Assembly (NCBI RefSeq): GCF_024868665.1
Contig: NC_079895.1
Coordinates: 3,932,154 to 3,996,153, forward strand
Direction of reading: 5' to 3'
Source: Triplophysa rosa
Lineage: Eukaryota; Chordata; Actinopteri; Cypriniformes; Nemacheilidae
DNA length: 64,000 nt
Shown here: in pieces, positions 33,301 to 45,930 of the stretch
How the letters are laid out: each line of letters opens with the position of its first letter
How positions within the stretch are numbered: position 1 is the stretch's first letter
Notes under the pieces: generated by a model
The model's input: the letters and a program-made list of their open reading frames with translations, nothing else
Told to the model about the DNA's origin: nothing
Database searches by the model: none
Made by a program: the position numbers and the translations under genes

Positions 33301-36300
33301 TGTTCCAGTTCCTGCCAATATCCAGCAACTTTGCACAGCCATTGAAGAGGAGTGGACCAACATTCCACAGGCCACAATCAACAACCTGATCAACTCTATG
33401 CAAAGGAGATGTGTTGCACTGCGTGAGGCAAATGGTGGCCACATCAGATACTGACTGGTTTTCGGACACCCCCAATACAGTAAAACTGCACATTTTAGAG
33501 TGGCCTTTTAATGTGGCCAGCCTAAGGCACACCTGTGCGGTAATCATGCTGTCTAATCAGCATCTTGATATGCCACACCTGTGAGGTGGATGGATTATCT
33601 CAGCAAAGCATATATTTGTAAATGCTTGCTTATATATTAAAGGAAGTAAGTGTAATATGGGTTGTGTTTCTGTTTTACAGTGGTGTCCACCATGTCGAGC
33701 TCTTCTCCCTGAACTGAGAAAAGCCTCCATCCAGCTCTTTGGACAGCTGAAGTTTGGGACTCTGGACTGTACAATACACGAGGGGCTTTGCAACATGGTA
33801 CAGTTACACAGCACATATCACCTATGCTCAGATGTGACAGGTTTTGGTCTGGCCTGATATCTGTCGACTTCCTGAGCTTAACATTTTTAGCGTTTTACTG
33901 TAGTTTCCTGTCTTGCGGATGCAGAGCATGTAGTTAATAAGGAGCTTCCTGTCTTAGTTACCAGTGTGATCTGTTGATTACAAAATCATCATCTTTTCCA
34001 CATGAAACCACAGTATCAAGACATTTTTAAAGGTGAAGGTGTAATCTTTGCATCAGTAACAGCACCCATAGTTATGTTTTCATAGATGCCACATCTTGAA
34101 ACGTTGTCGATTACAGCATAAATTGAGTTTTGTTTGAGCATATGTTATGTTTTGATGGATTGCTCACATAGATTGACTTTTAGTTTGGTGCTGATAATAA
34201 GACTTATTACACGGCTCGTAGGAATGCTTGATTCTGATTGGCCAGTCATGACATTTGCAGGTTCATTATTCCCAGATAACAACCTCTTTAAAACTAATAA
34301 CACCCGGTAACCCGGATGCAGCAAATCATTTTGACAGGTTTTTTTGACAAATTAAATATAAATGTATCTTTTAATAACATATATGGCATTATATTTACAA
34401 ACGATATAACCAAATTGCCTGTTCGTGACATCTGAACGTCGTTACTTACCTTAAAACTGAAAGTAAACTGCTTTTCTTAGCGGAAGGTCTGCATTCGGTC
34501 TGCATGTCCTGTTTTTTTTTCATGTGGCAAGTAGCCGTGCAATAAGTGGTATAATGTACAAGCAGCCGGCGTGAAATAAGCCCCTTCAGTGTGATACTGA
34601 TAAACTGTCGAGGCTTATTTCTGCGATAACAACCGGCTGCCTGTACATTATCCCTTACATAACCCACCATTAAGACTTAAAGTCCCAGTTTCACAGACAA
34701 GGCTTAAGGCTAGTCCCAGACTAAAATGAATGTGTGACTTGTCTTAACTGAATAAAACTTGCCCAGAAATATCTTAAAATATATCAGTGCCATTGTTTTG
34801 TCTCAAGATGCACACCAGTAATGTATTCTTCTTTATAGGCATTTTTATAAAGGCGACATAAATATCTAAATTCAACAAAGGCATAGTCCTGACTTCGGTT
34901 AAGCCGTGTCTGTGAAACCGGGCCAAAATGTTTCATCTATGATTGTTGTAGACCTCAATTTTTATTAAAAATAAAAAGCCAATTTTACCAATAATATAAT
35001 ACTTGTGAAGACAGCTGGCTCTCATTACCTGCATCATCTTTCTTCCTCAGTACAACATTCATGCATATCCAACAACAGTCATCTTCAACAAGTCCAGCAT
35101 CCATGAGTATGAGGGTCATCACTCTGCAGACGGCATCCTGGAGTTCATAGAGGTGAGAGATAGAGGGACTAAGACACAGCTTTCAACATGCAACTGTGTT
35201 ATCAACAGTATTCATACCCTGATAACAATATAGAATATTCACAGTACTGTATTATTTTTAATAGATGTTTACTGGCTTTTCGTTTAAATTTATTCGGCTA
35301 CAATGGCTGTTTCCATTTGAGGTTTTAGTCCGATCTAGTTAGTTCAGCAGGAGGTCTAGACTTGATATTGATGAGATACATGATTTGCCTTCTGCAGGAC
35401 CTGGTGAACCCTGTGGTGGTGACTTTGACCACAGAGTCATTCCAGGAGTTGGTGACGAAACGCAAATCCACGGACACTTGGATGGTTGATTTCTATGCTC
35501 CATGGTGCGGCCCCTGCCAGGCCCTGCTGCCCGAGTGGAAGAGAATGGCACGGGTAGGACAATCTCTCTGTGTGCTTTGATGAGGATTTAACCAAAACCA
35601 AAATGACTTAAAATGCCCGGTGAATATGTAGAATTTACTTTGTACGTAATTGTTTTATCATGTTAGCAAAGCATATTACATTATATTAGAACTTCACTTG
35701 ATTTCTTAATTTTCATTTCTGTGTCTGTTTTCAGATGCTGGGTGGGATTATAAACGCGGGCACGGTTGACTGTCAGAGACACCATTCGTTCTGTCAGAGC
35801 GAAAACGTCCGAGCATATCCAGAGATCCGGCTCTTTCCTCAGAACGCTAACCGCAGGGATCAATACCAGTGCGCTTTGCTTTCTCACTCATTAGAGTTAC
35901 TGTCTGTACCTCAAACACTGATTTTACAAGATCTGTTTCTCTCTTTCTCTCATTGGTTACAGAACTTATAACGGGTGGCATCGGGATGCGTTTTCACTCA
36001 AGACTTGGGCCTTGAGGTGAGCAGGATCCCTTTTTGTTCAGAACATTTCAGGGACAGTAATAGCTGGACAAACTTTTTTTATTTTTCTGTGTTGCTTTTT
36101 GGCAATATTAGATACAGTACATAGTTATTAATTTATTAAAACCATTAGCATTGAAGTAATTCATAAAAATGCATCAAACTTGCCAACCCCAAAACCTTTT
36201 CTACTATTTTGAGTCATAATGTGATTGTAATATTCAGTCTAATGACATAGTTGTCTGCGCTTGTTAATACAGATGCCACAGATTTTTCAGGCCACGTAGG

Positions 36301-37537
36301 AACAGGCCACGAATGGTTTAGTCTTATTTTGTGTATAATTATGCAAAGCCATGTGTTTAATAGATTTTGCATTTTGTACGTTTTGACCCCTGGATTCCTC
36401 CGTCTCCAGTTTTCTGCCTCGAGCCTCAGTGGATCTGTCACCTGAAGATTTTACGAAACAGGTTTTGGGAGGAAAGGATCATTGGGTGTTGGATTTTTAC
36501 GCCCCGTGGTGTGGCCCCTGCCAAAACTTTGCCCCGGAGTTTGAAGTCCTTGCAGGGGTGAGACTTTTTCCGATGTACCATCAAACTAATCCAATGTACC
36601 GAATGCAACAGCCACAATTCTTTGCATCTTTGCAAGTACTGGTGTTTCCTTTAAAAAAATGCAAATCTAGTTGCAAATGCACTTCAACTGGCACTGGCAG
36701 GTCAATGATAATGCAATGCTTCAGCCAATCACGTGTGCGTTTTCTTTAATGCTACCAAGAAAGGATTTTGCATGTATGTAGATGCTTTCTGAACAGACTA
36801 CGTGAAGATTTAGCTGCACACCCACGTTTCACTCATAGATCTAAACTGACATCTCAATTAAGGCTGGGCACTATAAGCAAAAATGTCATTTAACATATGA
36901 ACATATTTCTACTGGCTGATTTGTACTGCGGCACAGATTGAATATATTATCATACTGCCCATCCTCAGAGAAACAAAAGGATGGTTCCTGGCTTTCTTCT
37001 GTAGTCACTACAAGTGCTCCGATCATGAATAATTCAGCAGCAACCTGTTCACCTGTTGTGCAGATGATGAAGGGTACGGTGAGAGCTGGCAAAGTGGACT
37101 GTCAGGCACATTACCAGATCTGTCAGAACGCTGGGATCAAGGCTTACCCCACTGTCAGGTTTTACCCCCGTCTGGGCACCCGACGGGTAAGACATGCACC
37201 TGCTAGAATTTAATTCCATCGTGCTCTCTAGATGCTGTGATGCATCTGCTAAATGCATAAATGTAAACGTACTGCATAAATGTACCTCCTAACAAGTACA
37301 TACTTTCTGTTCCGCATTCTTAGCGAGATCAGGGTGGAGAGCATATTAACAGCAGGGACGCCAATGTCATCGCAGACATTCTCCGACAGCGACTACAGCA
37401 GCTTGCAACACAGGGGAAATCCTCAACATTTAAAGTAAGATACTGTCGGTATTTGTTAAACCTAGTGTATAGTTAATTTTGTTGGACAATCTTGATGTCA
37501 ATCGGTTTGATTTACTGCCCCACAGGATGAACTCTAG
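27390..37537 (+). CDS. dnajc10: DnaJC10 / ERdj5, ER disulfide reductase co-chaperone
   Basis: Complete 792-aa gene in 22 coding exons: 27390-27587, 27673-27838, 27976-28026, 28340-28422, 28515-28646, 29313-29406, 29966-30043, 30134-30177, 30254-30385, 30517-30606, 30814-30924, 31622-31736, 31881-32008, 33681-33797, 35051-35152, 35398-35553, 35735-35868, 35963-36016, 36410-36557, 37064-37186, 37324-37434, 37526-37537. Signal peptide about 13-30 ([16 protein letters not shown]). J domain about 33-98 with HPD at 61-63. Catalytic thioredoxin motifs: CSHC (157-160), CPPC (476-479), CGPC (584-587), CGPC (696-699), with non-catalytic thioredoxin-like domains between the first two. C-terminal KDEL retains it in the ER. 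ERdj5 works with BiP and EDEM1 to reduce misfolded glycoproteins for ERAD. Human ERdj5 is 793 aa with the same motif order. Intron 8 has a GC donor (TTG|GCAAGT). Confidence 0.97.
28695..29242 (+). mobile_element. Deleted Tc1/mariner element in dnajc10 intron 5
   Basis: The ends TACACTGCCCGTCCAAAAAA and GGATGGGCAGTGTA are inverted repeats with the CAGTG signature. The interior keeps only the transposase C-terminal half ([20 protein letters not shown], then [20 protein letters not shown]). The DNA-binding domain and first catalytic Asp are gone, so it cannot move by itself. Confidence 0.85.
29444..29876. mobile_element. TTAA-ended MITE in dnajc10 intron 6
   Basis: TTAACTGAACAGTTCACCC at the left and GGGTGAACTGTCCCTTTAA at the right form the termini. 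The internal arms pair over most of the length. Confidence 0.75.
31009..31557. mobile_element. MITE with TTAAAGGGGTCATAT termini, dnajc10 intron 11
   Basis: TTAAAGGGGTCATATGG at the left mirrors GTCATATTACCCCTTTAA at the right. It has no transposase. TTAA at both ends suggests the same target preference as the commoner GGGATAGTTCACCC family, but the sequence is distinct. Confidence 0.7.
32164..33610 (+). mobile_element. Near-full Tc1/mariner element in dnajc10 intron 13, 3' end truncated
   Basis: It begins TACACTGACCAAAATTATAA, the left end of a fish Tc1-like family. A long inner left segment (for example CACTCTAAAATGTGCAGTTT) recurs inverted at about 33480-33600. The right repeat stops at TTATCTCAGCAAAG, short of the outer terminus, so the 3' inverted repeat is truncated and the element is immobile. 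Confidence 0.8.
32462..33454 (+). pseudogene. Tc1-like transposase, frame-broken
   Basis: The N-terminal helix-turn-helix region ([20 protein letters not shown]) and the first catalytic motif (HFTDESRF) lie in one frame, which ends at a stop near 33064. The second motif (MLQHDNA) and the third ([12 protein letters not shown]) follow in other frames. At least two frameshifts, near 33035 and 33170, separate them. The DDE triad residues are still present, so decay is recent. It sits in dnajc10 intron 13 on the same strand and does not touch exons. Confidence 0.85.
34194..34680. mobile_element. Inverted-repeat element related to 4677-5360, dnajc10 intron 14
   Basis: The string CTGATTGGCCAGTCATGACA and the AACCCGGATGCAGCAAATCA stretch are the reverse complement of the interior of 4677-5360. 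Strings at its right end (CCTGTACATTATCCCTTA) resemble that element's left part. Termini are degraded. Confidence 0.6.
34684..34925. mobile_element. MITE related to 7636-7872, dnajc10 intron 14
   Basis: It begins CCCAGTTTCACAGACAAGGC and ends GTGTCTGTGAAACCGGGCC, inverted repeats. It shares most of its length with 7636-7872 in the same orientation and directly follows the element at 34194-34680. Confidence 0.75.
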
Positions 37538-38338
37538 GACTTGCGATCCACAGATGCTCTTTTCTACCGAGCAGTGTGACTGAGGGGGAAACGCACACTT
37601 TTAAAAAGACTCTTTAATGAGAGCGAGATTTGTTCACTGCCAAATGGACTGTAGAGAGGAGTGATATCACCTCTGCTGCAGCAGAAAATGGTTCTTGGAA
37701 GAAGTCGGTGTATTTAAGGACAAGCATCTGCAAATGTGATGTTACTGATTCAAGATGAGGTCACCACAGTGCAATTTTTACGACTGTGATGTATGAATGT
37801 ACTGTCAACATTTATGTCGTCGTTTCTTCACACAGACTGTAAATAACAGATGTATTTTTCTCATGCCTTTTTGAAGAGTATTTCTGACTCATTAAACTAC
37901 TCTTCTAACTGTACATGTCCTGTTATAAACACGATTGAGATTTTAGTTGTTTTACAACTGTTTAGAGTTACATTACTGTAACTTTTGTATTGTTTCCACA
38001 ACAACAGATCCTTTCTTTCTCCAGTGGACTGTCATATTTGTAAGGTTTGAAGGTAGTCGTACAACGGTTATAATGGGTTTTACTCATGTTTGTAATTGTT
38101 TTCTCCACCTCCACTGGTCCTTTAAAATTCGGTGTTTTGTCTTATTTTTAGTTCCAGCAGTCATTTTCTGTGGAAACCTTCTCTTAAATTATTTTTCCTT
38201 GTCATTTCTGTGCTCTCCCTGGGAGAATGATCGCGTGACGTGGCCGAAGGTTTCAACTAGGTGGCGGTAATGTAACATCAATTCACTTAAAGTGTGAGAC
38301 ATTCGCCATTGATTTTGTGGAAACAGCAGCTCAATAAA
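37538..38338 (+). other. dnajc10: dnajc10 3' UTR
   Basis: It runs from the stop codon to an AATAAA at 38333-38338. No competing open frame of note was seen. Possible earlier ends exist, so the boundary is approximate. Confidence 0.5.
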
Positions 38339-39340
38339 CATCACACAATGCCATGTTTATTCGTAAATGGGTCAGGTAAATTTAATTTGTTATTAACTAT
38401 TTTTCTTGTCACGATATGAAGATCAGCTACTGTTGAAAACGCACAATGGTATTTATGAATAAATTATATTTATTTAATTTATGTTGAAATATAATTTATA
38501 TATAATGTATACCTTAATTACAAACTAATATCCATGTGAACAGTTCTTTTATTATTTTTTTTAGCCCTGTAAGCAAACAAACACCCAAGCAGCGACCGAA
38601 AAAAGCAACCACAACTTTAAGAATCCAGTCAGTTTTGTCAGTTCAATCTCTAAGCTCTAACAATAGAAATATTGTACAAATTTTGCTTATAAATGGTTAA
38701 ACTATTCCCAAAGAAACGTTAAAAATCTTACTTTTGTGAAGGATGTAATTCACAAAGTTTCCTGACTGGAAATTCCCTCCATCTGCCATTGGTCGGACCA
38801 TCACATAGCCCCGCCCCCAAATCAAGCCATTGGTTTTGTGTCGATATGATCAATCAACCCGCTGTGGCTTAATTTTACGCGTTTCCGTATATTAAGATAA
38901 AACAGTAGAGATTATTTTAACAGAAAATATGTACACCATATAAGATGAGCAGTCTTTAAACGTGACTCACACACCAATATCTATAACCCAACCCTTCTTT
39001 ATTCCCTATCTTTCTGCTAAAAAAACAACAACCCAAAACCAGCTGGTTTAGCTTGTCGTGCAACGGCCTGGTTTAGCAGAATGGTTTTAAAGAGGTTTTA
39101 AGCAATATTTCAATATTGATCGGTCTGGTCTTTTCAAGGTTGCTCTGCCAGCTCTACACACGTCAATGTGACCAATAGGCTATTACTGTCCCCTTCCAGT
39201 TAAAGCTCATCTAACCTTCCTCAATTTTACCTAGGGAACAGAAAGCAGAACAGAAGGAGTGGGTTCAAAGTCCCCCGTCCCTCCCAGTATTTATATGTTC
39301 GGAAGATGAAATATCCAGGGGCTGTGGCAACACATCAACT
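38339..39340. other. Intergenic, no gene seen
   Basis: AT-rich sequence between the dnajc10 3' end and the CpG-rich patch. No exon or named repeat was recognised. Confidence 0.45.
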
Positions 39341-39359
39341 TTCTTCTTTTTCCTTTTGT

Positions 39360-39960
39360 CTGTCAGTTCTCTTCACAGTGCGCAGTGTGTGTCCTGGCAC
39401 CAGCGCTGGAACAGGCCTCGCCACCGCGCGGCCACCAAGACAACATGCTTACCTTGGATGAAAGCTCGTGCAGGCTTCTCTCGCCCGCATACACGCCCAC
39501 ACCACGCTGGAACAAAATCCCTCAACGGTGTGACCCCTCCGTACACCCCAAACCGCGGCGGACCGTCGGGTCCAGCAGCTTCACCCGTCCAGCGCTTGTG
39601 AAATCATGGATAACACGCAGGGTGGGGAGAACGCCATAAAAAACAGTACACCTCAAATTAAAGCAAGGTTCACTAGTAATTGTGAAAGGTCATTTCGACC
39701 ATTAGAGAACTTTGGAGAAGAATCAGGGGCCGTGCGCACGAACGCGCGTGTGTGCGTGCGTGTGAATGTGCTGCCCAGGTGAGGCAGCGTTCCCGGAGCT
39801 GTGGTTGCGCTGGTAATGCCTTGAGAACTGGGCGACCCTGCGGGATCGCTACAAGTTTATTTTCTTTCATTGTGAGGTGGAAAAAAACCCACCTGGGGCC
39901 GCTGGACAGGCTCTCCCCGCTGGCAGCGCTTTTCCCAGTTCTGGCGTCAGCGAGTTGTAG
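39360..39960. other. CpG-rich patch with weak 64-aa open frame
   Basis: This 600-bp patch is much richer in C+G and CpG than its AT-rich surroundings. On the plus strand a pyrimidine tract and TCTGTCAG (ending 39366) resemble an acceptor. A frame from ATG 39445 to the stop at 39637-39639 reads MLTLDESSCRLLSPAYTPTP..., ending RRVGRTP. On the minus strand CCAAG|GTAAGC near 39460 is a strong donor. I recognise no protein family. A TATTTATA lies about 75 bp upstream. It could be an exon of an unannotated gene, a CpG-island promoter of a non-coding RNA, or neither. Confidence 0.3.
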
Positions 39961-42511
39961 CACCTTGTAACCACGTTGTGGTTTTTACGAGAGGAACACT
40001 AGAGTTCACGGAAAACACGACGATATGGTTTTAAAACGCCAACGTCATTTTAAGCAATCATAAAAATGTGTGTTGTCATTAAAGTTTAATACTTGATTAA
40101 AGTTTTATACTTATTTGAATAAATATCACACCAAAATGTTTATGTCTCTTCTTGATTGAGCGCAGTTCATTTAGTCGATGGAAAGAGATTCGTTCGCACG
40201 GTGGGGAGTCGAAGAATTATAGAAAGGCTAAAGGGTTTATGAAGCCCGCCCATGTAATGATTTTTCTCCATCAGGTGCACAACTCAATTAAACGGACTAT
40301 AAATCCACATGCTTGGTGACTAGGGGAAAGTCGCGACCCTCATTTTTGGGATCGGGGTCTATTAAAGGAATAGTTCACCCCAAAAAATACAATTTTGTCT
40401 CCATGTACTCACTCTCGTGTACTGTAAGTGTTTTATTCCTCCCTGCAACAACAGTGATAGAATGTTTAATTAAAAACGTCTTGTCTTCATTATTGTAAAA
40501 CATCTGAGACGTTTGGATTAATTACTTTTTATGAAATGGCAAATACAGGTTTATATAGCCTATGTTTTATTTAAAAACATAATTAATGTTAAAGACTCAC
40601 CTATGAGATTTTAGAGGTTTGAAATATTTTATGGTTCTTTAAAAATATGTATGAAACCAATGCAGACAAGCTATATTTATATGAAGTATATCATATAGTT
40701 CTACATAACTACTTGGGCCATACATTTTTTTCATTTTTTTTCTTTTAAGTTATTATTTATATTCGTACATATTATATTGAGCTTTCACTCTCTCTCTATA
40801 TGATGCTCAAACCTCTGTTGACAGTATAAATGACTGTCATCTCAGGAATTATTCAAAGGATTTATTGAAACCTCTTTTTTGATGTCTATCAGGGTGTTAA
40901 AATACAAGATGCCCAACAGATAAAGCATCTATTTGGCCAGACAATGTAAACGTGATAATTGGGGCTTTTTAAGCTCTATATTTGTCCTCTACAGAATATT
41001 TGAAAGCAACTTGCAGCTTCTTCTTTTTACAGAGATCTTATCACAGCGAGATCTTTAAGGACTCACAGTTATCAAAACCTCACGGCTGGCTGTACTTAAG
41101 CAATTAGCGTTGACTTTAAGCCCGAAAGAAGAGAATAGTTTATTTTGAGATAATGAATCAATTGGAAAACAAAGAAAAGCAGTCAGTAAACAAAGAAAAG
41201 CACAAGACAAGTTCTTTGATGAATGGAATTGTGGGCAAATGTAATATAGACCTGTATATTCATTTTTCTTCTGTTGAAGACAAAATAATATATTTTGAGA
41301 AATGTTTTAGTGGTTTCGTGTCCATACAATGGAAGTCAATGGGGACCAATGTTGTTTGGTTATTAACATTCTTCAGAATATCTACTTTTGTGTTCTGTGG
41401 ATGAAAGAAAGTCACAAAAACTATGAACAATTTTTTGGGGTGCTTTCCCTTTAAGAACACGGAACAGACTTCTGTGTTGGATACACCTGACAACAGCTGC
41501 TCATGGTTCTCCGATGTTCTCCTCTTTAGGTGACCACATAGCCTTTAGGAAGCCAGCACTTGTCCTTGGCCTCATTAAAGGGCAGCCTTGTTTTTCTATG
41601 GCAGAGCACAAAGAAAAGGAGCTATAAATGCACTGTACAGCTGTTTTAACACACTGAAACAACAACAGCGAGGAGAAGTGCATTAGACATCTGCAAAACA
41701 TTTGAGCTGGACCTCTACAGTCCAGACAATCCTTCATCATTCACCACTCGGCACCTGTGAACGGGACACACACACACGGCACTGTGTTAACGCATTATAC
41801 AATGCAACATAAAGCAATTGATGCAGTGATGCAAGCTTCCTTGGCTAAATTTTAAATATAACGCATGTGATTAGCAGTGCACTGTGTTCATATGTTACAG
41901 ACACATGTGAAAGTGCTTTAAGTCAGTTATCTTCACGTAAATCCTGTAGAAAGCTCAGCAGGTTTATGCAAAAGGGTTGTCAAAGGTCTACACATACCCT
42001 GTTTCTTCACTACATATTTTTTATATATTTTTATATATATTAAATATAATATACTTTGTATGTTTTTGCTGTTCATATGTTCAATATTCAATTATATTTT
42101 TAAAGTGCTTTAAATGTTGTATACATGTTACTTGCAGTATAAACTGAAGCTCAGCTTTGAGATGAATTTAAGGAGGCTTGACAAAAATGAAAACAACACT
42201 GCTAGTCAACCACAGAGCATAGACAAAATATTAAAAACAAAGGAAACTGTAGTCAATGAAGGCTTTTTTTTCTTGTGAGCTATTTGTTTTAATGCATTTT
42301 TGTGTATTTGAATAAAACCCATTTTCCCTGATATGCTGTAGTTTTCTTTTTTTGCCCCCAAATCCCATTTTTGCCCCCAAATTGTCCAATACCTTAAAAG
42401 TTTAGTGTTTCATCTATTTTGTACTATACACCTCCTTTTTTGATGGTTCAGCCGAACCTGAGGGTCATTAAAAGAAAATACTGTACAAATATGGGATAAA
42501 CTGTATAGGCC
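39961..42511. other. Intergenic, with repeat fragments
   Basis: It holds partial copies of the TTAA-ended MITE (about 40362-40430, and 41270-41454 ending CCCTTTAA) and AT-rich simple sequence near 42010-42060. No gene was recognised. Confidence 0.45.
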
Positions 42512-42878
42512 TACAGCTGCGGAAAAATAAGAGAAAAAATATTTTCAGTTTTTCTGAATTTACCATTTCTAAAAATGATCATGTTTGTTTCTACTAACAA
42601 TATTTCAATTAAAAATATTGTTTCTATTTGCATTTATTTGCAGAAAATGAAAACAGGAGAACAGGTCAAAATCACAGAAGAGATGCTCTGTATTTTTAAG
42701 ACCTCACATACTGCAAAGAAAATAAATGAATATTCACTTTTAAGCAATACAACAGTAATATTTGTACATGTAATAAGGAAAAGTTCAAAAATTGATTTTT
42801 ATCACAGTATCAAAATACATCAAGAAATTTTGATTTAATGAAATTTTGAAATGGTCTCTTATTTTATCCAGGGCTGTA
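42512..42878. mobile_element. MITE with TACAGCTGCGGAAAAATAAGAG terminus
   Basis: The left end (CTGCGGAAAAATAAGAG) pairs imperfectly with the right end (CTCTTATTTTATCCAGGGCTG). TA flanks both sides, as for Tc1/mariner-type elements. A short relative starts at about 52621 (TACAGCCGCAGGAAAAAA). It has no transposase. Confidence 0.65.
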
Positions 42879-45659
42879 TACATATACTATATATAACCTG
42901 AATACATATCTGTACATACACTAGTATACAGTATATGATATTCAGAATGTGGTTGAATTTAAGTGGCATGTAGCTGAAGGATAGAAAAGACACTGATTGT
43001 TGAAAGATTACAGACCTGAAGAAACGTATTTACTGAGCAAGTATGTTGGACATATTAAGAGTTATTCATACGTGAATCAGTGAAGATATTTTATTCCCAG
43101 GGGAAAACAGGCTGATCTGCATATTGACTCACAGGATGTGTTAAATATATAATAAACATCTTTTCCCCTGTAAAAGCTCAAATTATGTATAAGCATAACT
43201 GTTGCTTTGTTTGAGAACGGTTACTCATAAGTGACTCTTGGCATCGCTGTGCCTGTTTCACTCCCTTGCGTGCAAAACTTAATTAGCATTTCTTGGAATA
43301 TCAGTTTCCCTGTTAACACATACTGAACAGAGACCTGAAGTAACATTCATATTTGACCAGAGAATTGACAGTGAACCACAAGAGTTTAAATGTTTTCCCC
43401 ATTAAACAAAAACTGTAACGCAATTAATTTGCACTTTTGACAAAAGTGATTAAAATGATGTCAAGTTACATAATACAAAGAATTATGTTATTTTATAACT
43501 ACAAGAAGTTTACTTATTTCACAAGAAGCAGAATATTGCTGTGCTGATTGACATGAACAGTTAATTCTGCATAATAAATTGGGAAGAAGAAAATATTTGA
43601 ATGACATGAATTCACTTGACAAAATTAAAACAAGTGATGGGTGAAACTGAAGGTTTATTCAATTCAATTCAATTTTATTTATATAGCGCTTTTCACAATG
43701 TGCATTGTTCCAAAGCAGCGTTACAGGAGAGAATAAGAAAAACTGAAAAACACAAAAAGGTAAAAAAACAGCACAGTGCATGGTGTTTATAAGGTTTATG
43801 AAATCAAAAGTGCATCTGTCAATCATTCCATCTAGTTTAATGTAGAAAACCTACTTCTAGACAGAATGGCAAGACCTTGGTAATTTTCTACTGCTGACAA
43901 AAATGAAGGGAAGCCCTGTTTGAATTTCTGAATGATGATGTAATCTTGAAATATTAGCACCATGTAATTCTGACTTTACTGCACACCTCAAATCTAAAAC
44001 ATTTCCCAGATTTTTCACACACATTTCAACATGTGTTTTTGATCAGCGTTTATATTCATGGACACAGACCCTACGGTGTGTCAGGAAATGTCTAAAATGA
44101 GAAAAAGAGACCCAAACGCACAGTTTCTCTTGTCATCCGTTTTTATAGTGTGATGTATGGAGGTCAGTAATTCTTTTGATTCTTTTCCAACAATCAGAAG
44201 AGCACGGAGGAAAAGTTCTCATTGTCAGCTGTTTCGGATAACGCTGCCCACATCAAATTGGGGTAAATCAATTTGAAAGAAGCAATGGTCATATTATTGT
44301 CCCCTAGGATGAAACTCTTTGTAGTTTTCCTCACTGGAGTAATTTGCTTTGGATAAAAGCGTCTGCTAAGTGCCAAAATGTAAAAGATATTCTGCTCATA
44401 AATGTTTCCTCTAACCATTTGGCATAAAACCGAATGCAGTTGTTCTAATATTTACTACATTAGGCTATTTATGCCATTTGTCATGAAGTAGATAGATCAG
44501 TACATTATTTACCTCTTCTTTCTCTTCTCATACAGAATGGATGTGAACTCAATTTGGCTCATCCCCCCAACCCCCCCCCCTCTCCATAGATTTACATTTG
44601 TGCTGTTATTTGATGGCTCCCACATGTGGCATAATTTCAACGAGAAGCAGCACAGGTTGAATGGGGCTTTGGTTAAGGTGATCCGCAGGATAGTGACTTT
44701 CTGTTGCAATAGATAACTTGTGATAATTCTTCTATTCCCCCTTCTGTTTTTAGACTCCTCGTGTGTTTCAGTCATTTTTCATGCCCAAATGGTTAAATAT
44801 CTGATAGCATGACATGACATAACATCACTCGCAGGATGGAGAAATTAAAGGATGAAGTCTTGTGTTGATGTATTTCCTATTTAAACAGAAATGCAAAAAT
44901 ACTGATGAGCTCAAAAAAGCAGATCATAGCCATGAACCACAATGCTATTTGCTTTTGGAGGTGGTATACAAAGGGGAGAGGCTCATTCTACCATGTCAAA
45001 AAGTACCGTGATGACATAAGGCTGTATTTACATGGCGCTTCAAAATACTTGCAAGGATGTGCAAAACCCAAGAGAGTACCATACACTATAAAAATTCACC
45101 TATTTGAACCAAAAAACTTTAGATTAAAAGCTGCCTTCATTTTTTTGTTAAACCAAATTGCCTTCACAAGTCTAGGTCTTATAATTTAAAAATCTAGTTA
45201 TTTTACTTTCATTTTATAGACGGTTTCAACGGCAACAACATCAACAAACGTTATGTGGCCTAAACGTAACTTCCAGGAGACCTCCACAAAGAGTCAATAA
45301 CTGCTGAGTAGTTTTAATTTATTTCAATACTATTGATATACAATAAAATATTCATATAAATTAAATAAAAAATAAATTGTTATATTATAACCAAACACAG
45401 GCCGGAAGTTAACTGCGGGCCAGGCGTGCGTCCGATGAAACCGTCTATAAGTCAGTTTAATATCATTTAAATTCAAGTGACTTGTAAAGCCAATTTGATT
45501 TAATATTTTTACAGTTGCTTTACAGTACTTTTTGGTGATTTTTATGAATGCAAACAAGATTGTATATGCCAGGGAGTGCGACATGAGTCAATCTCTCTAG
45601 TTTGTTTTTTTCCTAAAAGAGAAACTTTTCCAAAAAGTTCATTGGTAGGCCCATCACTT
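42879..45659. other. Intergenic, with SINE/LINE tails
   Basis: Near 43655-43750 the string TTTATTTATATAGCGCTTTT is a common fish retroposon tail. At about 44343-44375, GGATAAAAGCGTCTGCTAAG is the conserved tail of fish tRNA-SINE families. A C-rich run lies at 44564-44581. No gene was recognised on either strand. Confidence 0.5.
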
Positions 45660-45930
45660 TACAATAAGCTTGTAGGCTATTTGTTAACATCAGTTAATGC
45701 ATTAGGTGACATGAACTAACAATAGGCAATTATAAACATCGTATTTAATTTCAGCACCTATACTTTTTAAAATCAAAGGTTGTATCATGAGTTCATGCAC
45801 AGTAAACATAAAGATTTGTATTTGCATTAACTAACATTCACACAAAATTAATAAATGCTGACAAGGATATTGCTCTGTGCTCATGTTAGTTAACGTATTT
45901 ACTAATGTTAGCAAACACAAGCTTATTGTT
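45660..45930. repeat. Dispersed AT-rich repeat, relative of 31-163
   Basis: It shares TAATGTTAGC and TCATGTTAGTTAACGTATTT-like strings with 31-163 and begins ACTTTACAATAAGCTTGTAG. It is probably the same non-autonomous DNA transposon family. Confidence 0.55.
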
